A DNA stretch of 64,000 nucleotides, taken from Novosphingobium malaysiense (GTDB taxonomy: Bacteria; Pseudomonadota; Alphaproteobacteria; Sphingomonadales; Sphingomonadaceae). The translations under genes and the position numbers were made by a program. Every line of letters begins with the position of its first letter. The first letter of the stretch is position 1. Shown here piece after piece: positions 12,037 through 21,726 of this stretch. Location: positions 186,001-250,000 of the forward strand of contig NZ_JTDI01000004.1 in NCBI RefSeq assembly GCF_000802225.1, given 5' to 3'. The notes under the pieces are model-generated. The model was not told where the DNA came from and did no database searches. It worked only from the letters and a program-made list of their open reading frames with translations.

Positions 12037-14169
12037 TCAAAAGCTGACGCCGACAGTGCCGCGCACCGTGCGTGGAGCGCTGTAGATCCCCTGAGCCCAC
12101 TGCAGGCTCTGCCAATACTTGGCATCGCCGACGTTATCGACGTTGACCGCGAGCGAGAGGTTCCGGGTCAGTTGATAGCGCGCCATCAGGTCCACTACGG
12201 CATAGGCGTCCTGATAGGCATCGCCATTGGTGATACGGCTCTGGTAGCGAGCCGATGCACCCAGACGCAGCGCCTCGAACGACGGCGGCGAATAGACCGC
12301 GCTGAACCGGATCGTGTGGTTGGGAATAAAGGTTCGCGCATCGTTGCCGTCATCGTCCTCCACATCGACGTAGGCATAGCCGCCAGTCACCTGCAGGCCG
12401 GGCAGCACCTCACCCGCGACATCGACCTCGACGCCGCGCGAGCTGTTGTTGACGCCCCGGTAGAAGTCCTTGCCGGTCACCGTGCTGAACCCGGCATATT
12501 CGGCCACGCCGTCCTGCTCGGTCTTGAACACGGCAACGCTCGCCGTGAGCTTGCCGCCGTTCCACTCGCCCTTGAGCCCGGCCTCGTAGGTCTTGCCTTC
12601 GACAGGGTCGAGAATCGCCCCTTGCTCATCCGCCTGGACCTGCGGATTGAAAATCGCGGCATAGCTGGCGTAGGCAGTGAGGTGCCCGGTAAGGTCGAAC
12701 GTCAGTCCGGCAAATGGCGTGAATGCGGTCTTCTTGAAGTAATTCTCCGTTCCGTAAGACGTGCCCGAACGCTCCATCCGCGTGATCGTGCCCCCGAGCA
12801 TAACTTTCAGCGGATCGGCAAGCGAGAGCCGCAGCAGGCCGTAGGCCCCATAGATCTTGGTGTTGAAGTCCGCCTCGAGCGAATAGTCGCCGAAATCGGG
12901 ATAGGGAAACTGGCCTTCGAACGCCTGTTCGGGCGTTAGCGGCAGATAGGTCAGCGACGGGTCACTCGCCTCGTATTCGAATATCTGAGCCTCGCCGTAA
13001 TTTACCCCCAGAACCAGGTCATGCTCCCGCCCGGCAAAGTTCAGTTTGCCGCTGACATGGGCATCGACCGTCGTTTGACGGTCCTCGTCAATGTAGGCTC
13101 CGGGCCAGGAAAACAGACCCTCGCCGGTATCGGGATCCTGGGCACCATAGAGATAGAACAGCTTCGCAGCCTGATCGCGCGCACGGCGGAGCACCGAGAT
13201 CTTGCCCTGCCAGCCGCTGCCGAAGTCATGCGTGATATCGCCGAACAAGTCCCGGTCGATCGTTTCCCAGCGCGACCAGGGCTGCGCCGTCGTCGTCGAG
13301 CGATCGTAGGTGACCATGTTCCCGTCGGCATCCAGGAAAGGCACGCCGCCCCAGGTGACCCCGCGCGGGTCGGAGTTCTGCCAGGAATAGCCCACTGTGG
13401 CAGTCGTGTTCGGCCCAAGGTCCGCAGCCAAGATGCCGTAAAGCACCAGACGCGAGTTGTGGTAGAAATCGAGGTGGCTGTCGCCTTCCTCGTAGGCCCC
13501 CACGAAGCGGGCGCGCAGACTGCCGTTTTCGGTCAGCGCCGCATTCACGTCGACGTCCCCGCGCACCGTATCGAAGGCGCTGTAGCTGAGGCTGGCATGG
13601 CCGCCGGTTTCGGTCCCGGGGCGCTTGCGGACAAAGTTCACCGCCGCCGAGGGATTGCCGGTCAGCGACAACAGGCCGGTCGACCCGCGCACGACTTCCA
13701 CGCGCTCGAACAGCGCCGTATCGACCGAGCCCGTCTGCAGGCCATAGCTTAGCGGCTGGCCGATCCCGTCGTACTGGAAATTGACGATGTCGAAACCGCG
13801 AGCGTTGTAATAGGTCCGGTCGGTCTCGGCGCGTTCGACGTTGACGCCCGGCGTCATCAGCAGGACATCGTTGATGCTGTTGAGGTTGAAGTCCTCGATC
13901 TGCGCGCGTGTGACGACGGTCATGGCCTGCGGCGTTTCGCGTACTGACAGGTCGAGACGGGTAGAGGTGGCCTGGCTGCCGATCACATAGTCGTCCGGCA
14001 GCGCCCCCGTCACCACGATCTCGCCGCGCTTGGTCTCGCGATCGGCATCGTCCGCCAGGGCTGTCCCGGCGCAAAGGCTGTTGGCAGTCAGCGCGGCTAC
14101 CGCCGCAGACAGATACCACCCCATTCGCGACGCCCCGATCCGCCCGCATGCCCTCATATCAATCACCAT
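12037..14169 (-). CDS. TonB-dependent ferric siderophore receptor
   Basis: 710 residues. Outer-membrane receptor of the FpvA/FhuE/FoxA type. A signal peptide (about residues 1-39, ending AGTALA) is followed by a plug domain (RETPQAMTVVTRAQIEDFN, then NDVLLMTPGVNVERAE, then ERVEVVRGSTGLLSLTGNPSA) and a beta barrel ending in phenylalanine (TVRGTVGVSF). The long signalling N-terminal domain of FpvA is missing, so it is a plain transporter. The ATG at 14169 sits only a few bases from the AGAGGTG site; the ATG twelve bases further in is an alternative start. A Fur-like box lies just upstream. Confidence 0.92.
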   Translation of the reverse strand: MVIDMRACGRIGASRMGWYLSAAVAALTANSLCAGTALADDADRETKRGEIVVTGALPDDYVIGSQATSTRLDLSVRETPQAMTVVTRAQIEDFNLNSINDVLLMTPGVNVERAETDRTYYNARGFDIVNFQYDGIGQPLSYGLQTGSVDTALFERVEVVRGSTGLLSLTGNPSAAVNFVRKRPGTETGGHASLSYSAFDTVRGDVDVNAALTENGSLRARFVGAYEEGDSHLDFYHNSRLVLYGILAADLGPNTTATVGYSWQNSDPRGVTWGGVPFLDADGNMVTYDRSTTTAQPWSRWETIDRDLFGDITHDFGSGWQGKISVLRRARDQAAKLFYLYGAQDPDTGEGLFSWPGAYIDEDRQTTVDAHVSGKLNFAGREHDLVLGVNYGEAQIFEYEASDPSLTYLPLTPEQAFEGQFPYPDFGDYSLEADFNTKIYGAYGLLRLSLADPLKVMLGGTITRMERSGTSYGTENYFKKTAFTPFAGLTFDLTGHLTAYASYAAIFNPQVQADEQGAILDPVEGKTYEAGLKGEWNGGKLTASVAVFKTEQDGVAEYAGFSTVTGKDFYRGVNNSSRGVEVDVAGEVLPGLQVTGGYAYVDVEDDDGNDARTFIPNHTIRFSAVYSPPSFEALRLGASARYQSRITNGDAYQDAYAVVDLMARYQLTRNLSLAVNVDNVGDAKYWQSLQWAQGIYSAPRTVRGTVGVSF

Positions 14170-14179
14170 TCACCTCTTT

Positions 14180-14198
14180 TAATAACGATTCGCATTAG
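14180..14198 (-). promoter_or_regulatory. Fur-like iron box
   Basis: The plus strand reads TAATAACGATTCGCATTAG, an imperfect A/T-rich palindrome of the Fur type that ends about 10 bases before the siderophore receptor start. Position and gene function fit iron repression. Confidence 0.65.
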
Positions 14199-14264
14199 CG
14201 TTTAAGCGCGGATAGCGATCGGTGAGGAGATGTCAATGCGAGGGACGAAAATGAGGGGGAGCGT

Positions 14265-15143
14265 TCAGCCCTGCTGCATGGCGATATCGGCCATGGCCTG
14301 GCGTGCCAGATCGGCGATCATGTTGGCCGCCGGGGACCGCGTACGCCCGGCCAGCGTCACGATGCAGATCCGGCTCGGCCCCATGGCAAGCCCTTCAACG
14401 TCAAGGACTTTCAGGCTGCCGTCGGCCAGATTGTCCCGCACGAAGGCGGGCGTCGTTATCCAGGTGCAGTCCGACGCGAGGACGGTTTCGCGCAGCACAT
14501 GGAAGTTGTCGCAAATGAAAGCGCCGGGTTCGGCCGAGCCGCTGGTGTACCTGACGGGCCTTGCTGCCGGATAGGCCGCAAGCTGTTCCGGCGTGACCTT
14601 GTCCAGCCGGGCCAGCGGGTGGCCGCCACGCACCACATGCTCCAGGTCCAGGGGCCCGATGTCCTCGATCATGATGCCCGGATGATCGGAGAGCTGCCAG
14701 GAGTTGCCGATGATCATCTCGATGGCATCCTCGAACAGGTTGGCGAGGAGATCGCCCGGCGACTTGACCAGAGTAGCCACTTCCAGATGCGGGCTCGCCG
14801 TCAGCAGACGGCTGCCCAGTTGGGGAAGCAGGACGCTGGCCAGCAAGGGGCCGATCCCGAAGGCAAAGCGGCCTGCCGCGCCTTCCGAATAGAGACGCAC
14901 GTTGCGCGTGAACTCATCGGAAGCCCGCAGCATCGGACGCGCCCGCTCCACCACGAACTGCCCGGCTGGCGTAATCGTCACCCCGCCACGCCCGCGATCG
15001 AACAGTTTCAGGCCATGCCGGCTTTCGAACGCGGCAATGCTGCGGCTGAGCGCCGGTTGCGTGATGTTCTGCTGTTCGGCGGCGCGCGAGAAGCTGAGCG
15101 TATCGGCAACGGCGACGATGTGGCGAAGACGTGTGAGATCCAT
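14265..15143 (-). CDS. LysR family regulator, divergent from arylsulfatase
   Basis: 292 residues. N-terminal winged helix MDLTRLRHIVAVADTLSFSRAAEQQNITQPALSRSI is classical; the substrate-binding domain follows from about residue 90. I chose the ATG at 15143 because LysR proteins begin at this point; the upstream ATG at 15164 would add seven residues. It is divergent from the arylsulfatase gene across 98 bases with a TAATGCATTA palindrome, so it probably controls that gene in response to sulfate esters or a sulfur signal. Confidence 0.93.
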   Translation of the reverse strand: MDLTRLRHIVAVADTLSFSRAAEQQNITQPALSRSIAAFESRHGLKLFDRGRGGVTITPAGQFVVERARPMLRASDEFTRNVRLYSEGAAGRFAFGIGPLLASVLLPQLGSRLLTASPHLEVATLVKSPGDLLANLFEDAIEMIIGNSWQLSDHPGIMIEDIGPLDLEHVVRGGHPLARLDKVTPEQLAAYPAARPVRYTSGSAEPGAFICDNFHVLRETVLASDCTWITTPAFVRDNLADGSLKVLDVEGLAMGPSRICIVTLAGRTRSPAANMIADLARQAMADIAMQQG

Positions 15144-15175
15144 AGCATGCCCCGATAGCATCAAACTTAGGCTTT

Positions 15176-15185
15176 TAATGCATTA
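15176..15185. promoter_or_regulatory. palindrome in LysR/arylsulfatase intergenic region
   Basis: TAATGCATTA is a perfect 10-bp palindrome in the middle of the divergent promoter region, flanked by AT-rich sequence. A plausible operator for the adjacent LysR regulator; not proven. Confidence 0.45.
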
Positions 15186-15241
15186 GACGTCATATTTCTG
15201 CCCGCTATCTTCCGCGACGACCTAGCGGGAGAGGAAAGCCA

Positions 15242-17635
15242 ATGGTTCAGCGGACATTTGCGGGTGGGAAAGCCAGCCCCCATAACCGGAAAAATCAGCG
15301 CGCATTCAAGCGCCTGAAGATCGCAGCCGTCGGGCTGGCGCTGGGCACCTGCGCTCCCGCCATCGCCCAGGCCGACCGCACCGTGCTGCCGATCCCGCGC
15401 GCACCATTCACCGGGACAATCGCCGACAGCGCACTGGATTCCACGCCCTCGCCCTCCGCGCCGGTGCAGGCTCCGCAGGGCGCGCCCAACGTGCTGCTAT
15501 TCATGTCAGACGACGTCGGCTTCGCCATGGCCAGCGCCTTTGGCGGGCCGGTGCCGACTCCCAATTTCGACCGGCTGGCGCGCGTAGGCGAACGCTTCAA
15601 CCGCTTCCACACCACCGGCATCTGCTCGCCCAGCCGCGCCGCACTGCTGACCGGGCGCAATCACCACAATGCCGGCGTAGGCTGGCTCAGCGACATTTCG
15701 ATGGGCTACCCCGGCTACGACGGCCGCATGCAGCGCGACACCGCCACGATCGCACAGATCCTGAAGCTCAACGGCTACAACACCGCGATGTTCGGCAAGC
15801 ATCACAACGTGCCGGCTGAGGAACGCAGCGAGGCCGGTCCTTTCGATGCCTGGCCGACCGGCCTCGGCTTCGAATACTTCTACGGCTTCCCTTACGGCGA
15901 CACCGACCAGTATTCGCCCGACCTCTATCGCGGCATAGCCCGCGTCGATCCCGACGAAGGCACCAAAGACGGTCGGGGCAAGCTGCTCGACGAGCGTCTG
16001 GCCGACGACATGATCCGCTGGATTCACAACCAGAAAGCAGGCGCGCCCGACAAGCCGTTCCTCGCCTACCTCGCGCCCGGTTCCACCCATGCGCCGCATC
16101 AGGTGCCGCCCGAGTGGATCGCCCGCTTCAAGGGCAAGTTCGACCAGGGCTGGGACGTGATGCGCGTCGAGACATGGCGTCGCCAGCTGGCCATGGGGAT
16201 TATCCCGCAGGGCACCAAGCTGACCCCGCGCCCCGCGGACATTCCGGCCTGGGACACGCTGACACCGCAGGAAAAGGCTTTCCACGCCCGCACCATGGAA
16301 GTCGCCGCTGCCCAGCTCGCGTTTCAGGATGCACAGGTCGGGCGCGTGCTCGATGAACTCCAGCGCATGGGTCAGCTCGACAACACGCTGGTGGCCGTCG
16401 TCCTCGGCGACAACGGTGCGAGCGGCGAAGCGGGCCCGGAAGGTACCATCGACGAACTGCGCGGCATGGACCGCATTCCCGAGCGCAAGGAATGGATGCT
16501 CGCCAACATCGACAAGCTCGGCGGACCGGAAACCTACGAAAACTATTCGGTCGGCTGGGCCTGGGCGATGAACGCGCCGTTCCGCTGGGTAAAGCAATAT
16601 GCCGACATGCTGGGCGGCATTCGCAACGGCATGATCCTGAGCTGGCCCGGCCATGTAGCGAAGCCCGGCTCGGTCTGCAGCGAGTTCTCGCACCTGATCG
16701 ACATTGCCCCGACGGTTCTCGATGCCGCCGGCCTGCCGGCACCCAAGGAAGTCTTGGGTACCGCACAAAAGCCGATGGACGGCGAAAGTCTGCTGCCGAG
16801 CCTCAAGACCTGCCAGGCCGACAAGCCACGCACGCAGTATTTCGAGATCACCGGCAAGATGGGCCTCTATCACGACGGCTGGTTCCTCAGCGGCGAAGAT
16901 GGCCGGACATCGTGGACCAACGTTCCGCCGACCGGCCCCAGGCCCAAGATCACCTGGACGCTCTACGATCTCGAAAAGGACTTCTCGCAGTCCACCGACC
17001 TCTCGGCCAAGTACCCCGAGCGGCTTGAAGCCATGAAGGCGCTGTTCCGCAAGGAAGCGGAGGAGAACAACGTCTATCCGCTCGATCACCGCTTCGGCAT
17101 GGCGCGCGCCATGGCGACGATGCATCCCAGCACCCGCAAACACTACGACTTCTGGGGCAAGGACGTATCAATCCCGGCCGTGGGCGGCCCGACGCTGATG
17201 GCGCGGCCCTTCACGCTCAAGGCCGATCTCAAGTTGGACAGCGCGCAGGCCTCGGGCGCCGTCGTGGCACTCGGAAGTTGGTTCGGCGGCTGGAGCCTTT
17301 ACCTCGATCAGGGCCGTCCGGCCTTCGTCTGGGCGCGCTCGACCGATCCGCAGGAGATCTTCAAGGTCGTCTCGGACAAGGCGCTGCCGCAGGGCGATAC
17401 TTCGCTCACCATGCAGTTCCAGACGATGAAGCCCGGCGGTCCCGCGCAAATCGTGCTGAGTTCGGACGGGCAGGAATATGCGCGGCTCGACGTGCCGGTG
17501 AACTACTTCCAGCCCGCCGGCAACGGCGAAACGCTGGATGTGGGCCGCGATCTGGGCGTGCCGGTGATCAAGTACAGCACCCCGCACGGCGAGATCCAAG
17601 GCGACGTGCCGCGCGTGACTGTCGACTATCCCTGA
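15242..17635 (+). CDS. arylsulfatase (type I, formylglycine)
   Basis: 797 residues, exported (basic N-terminus, hydrophobic KIAAVGLALGTCAPAIAQA). Hydrolyses sulfate esters. The metal-binding NVLLFMSDDVG (Asp90, Asp91) and the sulfatase signature ICSPSRAALLTGRN are intact; Cys128 is the residue converted to formylglycine, so a maturation enzyme is needed elsewhere in the genome. GDNGASGEAG gives further metal ligands. The C-terminal 180 residues form an extra beta-rich domain as in large PAS-type arylsulfatases. Start follows a GGGAGAGGAAA site. Confidence 0.93.
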   Translation: MVQRTFAGGKASPHNRKNQRAFKRLKIAAVGLALGTCAPAIAQADRTVLPIPRAPFTGTIADSALDSTPSPSAPVQAPQGAPNVLLFMSDDVGFAMASAFGGPVPTPNFDRLARVGERFNRFHTTGICSPSRAALLTGRNHHNAGVGWLSDISMGYPGYDGRMQRDTATIAQILKLNGYNTAMFGKHHNVPAEERSEAGPFDAWPTGLGFEYFYGFPYGDTDQYSPDLYRGIARVDPDEGTKDGRGKLLDERLADDMIRWIHNQKAGAPDKPFLAYLAPGSTHAPHQVPPEWIARFKGKFDQGWDVMRVETWRRQLAMGIIPQGTKLTPRPADIPAWDTLTPQEKAFHARTMEVAAAQLAFQDAQVGRVLDELQRMGQLDNTLVAVVLGDNGASGEAGPEGTIDELRGMDRIPERKEWMLANIDKLGGPETYENYSVGWAWAMNAPFRWVKQYADMLGGIRNGMILSWPGHVAKPGSVCSEFSHLIDIAPTVLDAAGLPAPKEVLGTAQKPMDGESLLPSLKTCQADKPRTQYFEITGKMGLYHDGWFLSGEDGRTSWTNVPPTGPRPKITWTLYDLEKDFSQSTDLSAKYPERLEAMKALFRKEAEENNVYPLDHRFGMARAMATMHPSTRKHYDFWGKDVSIPAVGGPTLMARPFTLKADLKLDSAQASGAVVALGSWFGGWSLYLDQGRPAFVWARSTDPQEIFKVVSDKALPQGDTSLTMQFQTMKPGGPAQIVLSSDGQEYARLDVPVNYFQPAGNGETLDVGRDLGVPVIKYSTPHGEIQGDVPRVTVDYP

Positions 17636-17669
17636 CGGGTCGCGCCGCCCGGAAGTCGGGACAAAGGGT

Positions 17670-17695
17670 GGAGCCGGATCAGCCGGTCCGGCTCC
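17670..17695. terminator. bidirectional terminator hairpin
   Basis: Perfect 9-bp stem GGAGCCGGA / TCCGGCTCC with an 8-base loop, located between the convergent ends of the arylsulfatase gene and fghA. Confidence 0.75.
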
Positions 17696-17702
17696 ATTCC
17701 CG

Positions 17703-18533
17703 TTATTTCAACCGTTCGGCATGCCAGGCCACATGCTCGGCCATGAAGGTGGAAATGAAGTAGTAGGAGTGGTCGTAGCCATCCTGCATGCGGATCGCCG
17801 CATGCTGCCCCGCCTTCTCGCAAACGTCCGACAACAGGTAGGTCTTGAGCTGGTCCGCCAGGAAGCCGTCGGCGGTGCCCTGATCGACCAGCAGGTCCGG
17901 GACCCGCGCCCCGTCCTCGATCAGCGCGCAGGCATCGTATTCGCGCCATGCCGCACGGTCCGGTCCAATGTATCCGGTCAGCGCCTTGTCGCCCCAGGGA
18001 CAAGCGAGTGGCGAGACGATCGGCGAAAAGGCGCTGACCGACTTGAACCGCTCAGGATTGCGTAACGCAATGGTCAGCGCACCGTGGCCGCCCATCGAAT
18101 GGCCGGTGATCCCCTGCCGCTCCATGTCGGCCGGAAACTGCTCGGCGATCAGCGCGGGCAGCTCCTTTTCGATGTAGGACCGCATGCGGAAGTGCTTCGC
18201 CCACGGTTCCTGCGTCGCATCGACATAGAAGCCCGCGCCCTTGCCGAAATCGTAGCCTTCATCGTCGGGCACATCGTCGCCGCGCGGGCTGGTGTCCGGC
18301 GCCACGAAGATCACGCCATGCTCGGCGCAGGCGGCGCGGAACTCGCCCTTCTCGGTGACGTTGGCGTGCGTGCAGGTGAGCCCCGAAAGATACCAGAGCA
18401 CCGGCAGCTTCGCGCCTTCCGCATGATCGGGCACGAAGACGGAGAAGGTCATCTCCGTCCCCGTCTCGCTGCTCTGATGCTTGTAGACGCCCTGAACGCC
18501 GCCGTGACTGCGATTGGTCGATACTATTTCCAT
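17703..18533 (-). CDS. fghA: S-formylglutathione hydrolase
   Basis: 276 residues, normal length. Hydrolyses S-formylglutathione to formate and glutathione, the last step of glutathione-dependent formaldehyde removal. Alpha/beta hydrolase with nucleophile Ser146 in ITGHSMGGHG, catalytic aspartate in LLVDQGTADGFL and histidine in GYDHSYYF. It follows adhC on the same strand, with a 29-bp inverted repeat between them. Confidence 0.96.
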   Translation of the reverse strand: MEIVSTNRSHGGVQGVYKHQSSETGTEMTFSVFVPDHAEGAKLPVLWYLSGLTCTHANVTEKGEFRAACAEHGVIFVAPDTSPRGDDVPDDEGYDFGKGAGFYVDATQEPWAKHFRMRSYIEKELPALIAEQFPADMERQGITGHSMGGHGALTIALRNPERFKSVSAFSPIVSPLACPWGDKALTGYIGPDRAAWREYDACALIEDGARVPDLLVDQGTADGFLADQLKTYLLSDVCEKAGQHAAIRMQDGYDHSYYFISTFMAEHVAWHAERLK

Positions 18534-18540
18534 ACCGTCT

Positions 18541-18613
18541 CCGTTCGTGTCGAGCGAAGTCGAGACACGTTAGTACAGTTCCATCGTGTCTCGACTTCGC
18601 TCGACACGAACGG
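18541..18613. repeat. perfect 29-bp inverted repeat between adhC and fghA
   Basis: Arms 18541-18569 and 18585-18613 are exact reverse complements, separated by a 15-base loop. The core reads GTCGAGCGAAGTCGAGAC. Transcription of adhC-fghA would produce a very stable stem-loop between the two genes. Confidence 0.9.
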
Positions 18614-18624
18614 GAAGGTGGCGC

Positions 18625-19737
<1,113 letters not shown>

Positions 19738-19834
19738 GGGGCAACTCCTGATTTGTTGCGGCCTGTCTATCGCGGGGCGACTGTTGTGATAAAGGCGGAA
19801 AATCGCAACTCATTATATCATGTGAGGGACAATC

Positions 19835-20728
19835 ATGAGTTCCTGGGACGGGATTGACGAGTTCGTGGCCGTAGCCACGGCAGGCTCCTTTCGCGGCGGC
19901 GCATCGGCGCTGGGCGTATCGACCACGCACATGAGCCGCGCGATCATGCGGCTGGAAGCGCGCATACAGACCCAATTGTTCCATCGCACCACGCGCTCGG
20001 TGCGGCTGACCGACACCGGCCGCGTCTTCCTCGAACATTGCCGGCGCATGGTGACCGAGCGCGAGGAGGCCTTCGCCCTCGTCAACGAGAAGGGTGAGCC
20101 GCAGGGCGAACTGCGCCTTACTTGCTCCACCGCCATGGGCGAGCGTTTCATCGCCCCGATCCTGCGCCGCTTCGCCCGCGCCTATCCCCGCCTGCAGGTC
20201 AACATCGACCTCACCAACCGCGTCGTGGACCTCGTCGCGGAAGGCTACGACATGGCTGTGCGCACCGGGCACCTGCCGGACTCGCGGCTGATCGGCACCC
20301 GCATCGCCAGCCGCTCGCTGGTGACCTGCGCCAGCCCGGCCTACCTGAAACGGCGCGGCAGCCCTCAAGCCCTCTCCGATCTCGACGACCACGATTGCCT
20401 CGTCGGCAACGCCTCGAGCTGGCGCTTCTGCGTGGACGGTCAGAATCACGCCTACCGCCCGCACAGCCGCTGGCGCTGCAACAGCGGCAGCGCCGTCCTG
20501 GAAGCGGCGCTCGACGACATGGGCCTGTGCCAGCTCCCCGATTTCTACGCGCGGCAGGCACTGGCAGAGGGCCGCCTGATCGCGGTGCTCCCTCACCTCC
20601 AACCGGCGGACGAACCGATCTGGGCCGTCTATCCGCAGCGGCGGCACCTGCAGCCGAAGATATCCGAACTGGTGGGCATGCTGCGCAAGGAACTGCCGCG
20701 GATGCTCGGGATGGGAGGAAAGGCTTGA
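19835..20728 (+). CDS. LysR family regulator, divergent from adhC
   Basis: 297 residues. Winged helix at residues 1-65 (GIDEFVAVATAGSFRGGASALGVSTTHMSRAI), effector domain from about residue 90. Belongs to the LysR subgroup with LFHRTTRSVRLTDTGRVFLEHC. The head-to-head position suggests it controls the adhC-fghA formaldehyde genes. Confidence 0.93.
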   Translation: MSSWDGIDEFVAVATAGSFRGGASALGVSTTHMSRAIMRLEARIQTQLFHRTTRSVRLTDTGRVFLEHCRRMVTEREEAFALVNEKGEPQGELRLTCSTAMGERFIAPILRRFARAYPRLQVNIDLTNRVVDLVAEGYDMAVRTGHLPDSRLIGTRIASRSLVTCASPAYLKRRGSPQALSDLDDHDCLVGNASSWRFCVDGQNHAYRPHSRWRCNSGSAVLEAALDDMGLCQLPDFYARQALAEGRLIAVLPHLQPADEPIWAVYPQRRHLQPKISELVGMLRKELPRMLGMGGKA

Positions 20729-20741
20729 GGGATGACGGGAG

Positions 20742-21599
20742 CTACGGCTGATCGACGCCCCTGTCCGGACATTCCATGAATTCCCTCATCTGGAGGCCGA
20801 TCGCCGATATATGTCCCTGGGCAATCAATCCCGAGTTGAGATTCCAGTCGTCCAGTCCGTCATAGAGGCCGAACCAAGCGTGGCGTTCGACAAAAGGCAG
20901 GTCATCCAGCATTTCGGAGCCGTCCCTGAAGAACTGCAGCTGTTCCTCGACGGAATATCGGTCCGGGTCCTTCCAATCGGCCAGGGCCCATTCCGTAATC
21001 CAGAGAGGCAGGGCATATTCCTCGTGGATACCGGACAGGCGCCGCTTGAATTCTTCGATATCCGGGTTGGCGGCGTAATAGTGGACGGCAATGAAATCGA
21101 CACGATAATTTCTTGCCCTGGCCGCCTGCATGAATTCACCGAGCCAGCTTTCCGGTCCAATCTCGTTGCCGGTTGAAACCGCAGGAGAACCTAACCGCTT
21201 GTGGCTTGCCATCAGGGTCGGCCAGTATGCCAGGGCCAGTTCGACCGGCATGTTTGCCTGGTCCGACTTGTCTGGCTCGTTGAATGTCAGAAGCGTGTCG
21301 CCCTTCGCCGATTGGGAGGCGGGCAGCTCGCGCCCCGACCATATCATCGGCACGAAACCGTCCTCGGTGGCCGCGCTCGACGCGCGCCAGTTGTAGTGCC
21401 AGCTCAGGTCCAACCTTCGAATGTCTTCCGCCAGTTGCGCATCGCCATATATCGGCCAGACGCCGGCGCCGATCTTGTCGGCATGATCAATGCCGCAGGC
21501 ATCCTGTGCCGCGGCCTGTGCGGACATCACGCAGGCAGACAATCCGATCGCAAAAAGGCGCGCTTGCGCCGCCAGGATTCGTAATCGGCTGCCAAACAT
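20742..21599 (-). CDS. secreted GH128/Asl1-like glycosyl hydrolase
   Basis: 285 residues with a signal peptide (LLFAIGLSACVMSAQAAAQ type segment, cleavage near residue 32). The Asl1-like catalytic core is recognisable: LDLSWHYNWRAS, TLLTFNEPDKSDQANM with a likely acid/base glutamate, IAVHYYAANP, and LPLWITEWALADW with a likely nucleophile glutamate. Such enzymes act on beta-1,3-glucans. Only 13 bases separate its end from the end of the LysR gene, so the pair is convergent. Confidence 0.82.
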   Translation of the reverse strand: MFGSRLRILAAQARLFAIGLSACVMSAQAAAQDACGIDHADKIGAGVWPIYGDAQLAEDIRRLDLSWHYNWRASSAATEDGFVPMIWSGRELPASQSAKGDTLLTFNEPDKSDQANMPVELALAYWPTLMASHKRLGSPAVSTGNEIGPESWLGEFMQAARARNYRVDFIAVHYYAANPDIEEFKRRLSGIHEEYALPLWITEWALADWKDPDRYSVEEQLQFFRDGSEMLDDLPFVERHAWFGLYDGLDDWNLNSGLIAQGHISAIGLQMREFMECPDRGVDQP

Positions 21600-21726
21600 T
21601 CTTCAAAATCCCCACGGGACGCACCAGCAGACACACCATGATGAACTGTAGGCACGCGTGCTGTTCGTTCAATGCGAATATGCCGTGAACCGGAAACGCA
21701 ATCCGTTTGGTTCCGATGCCCTTCCC

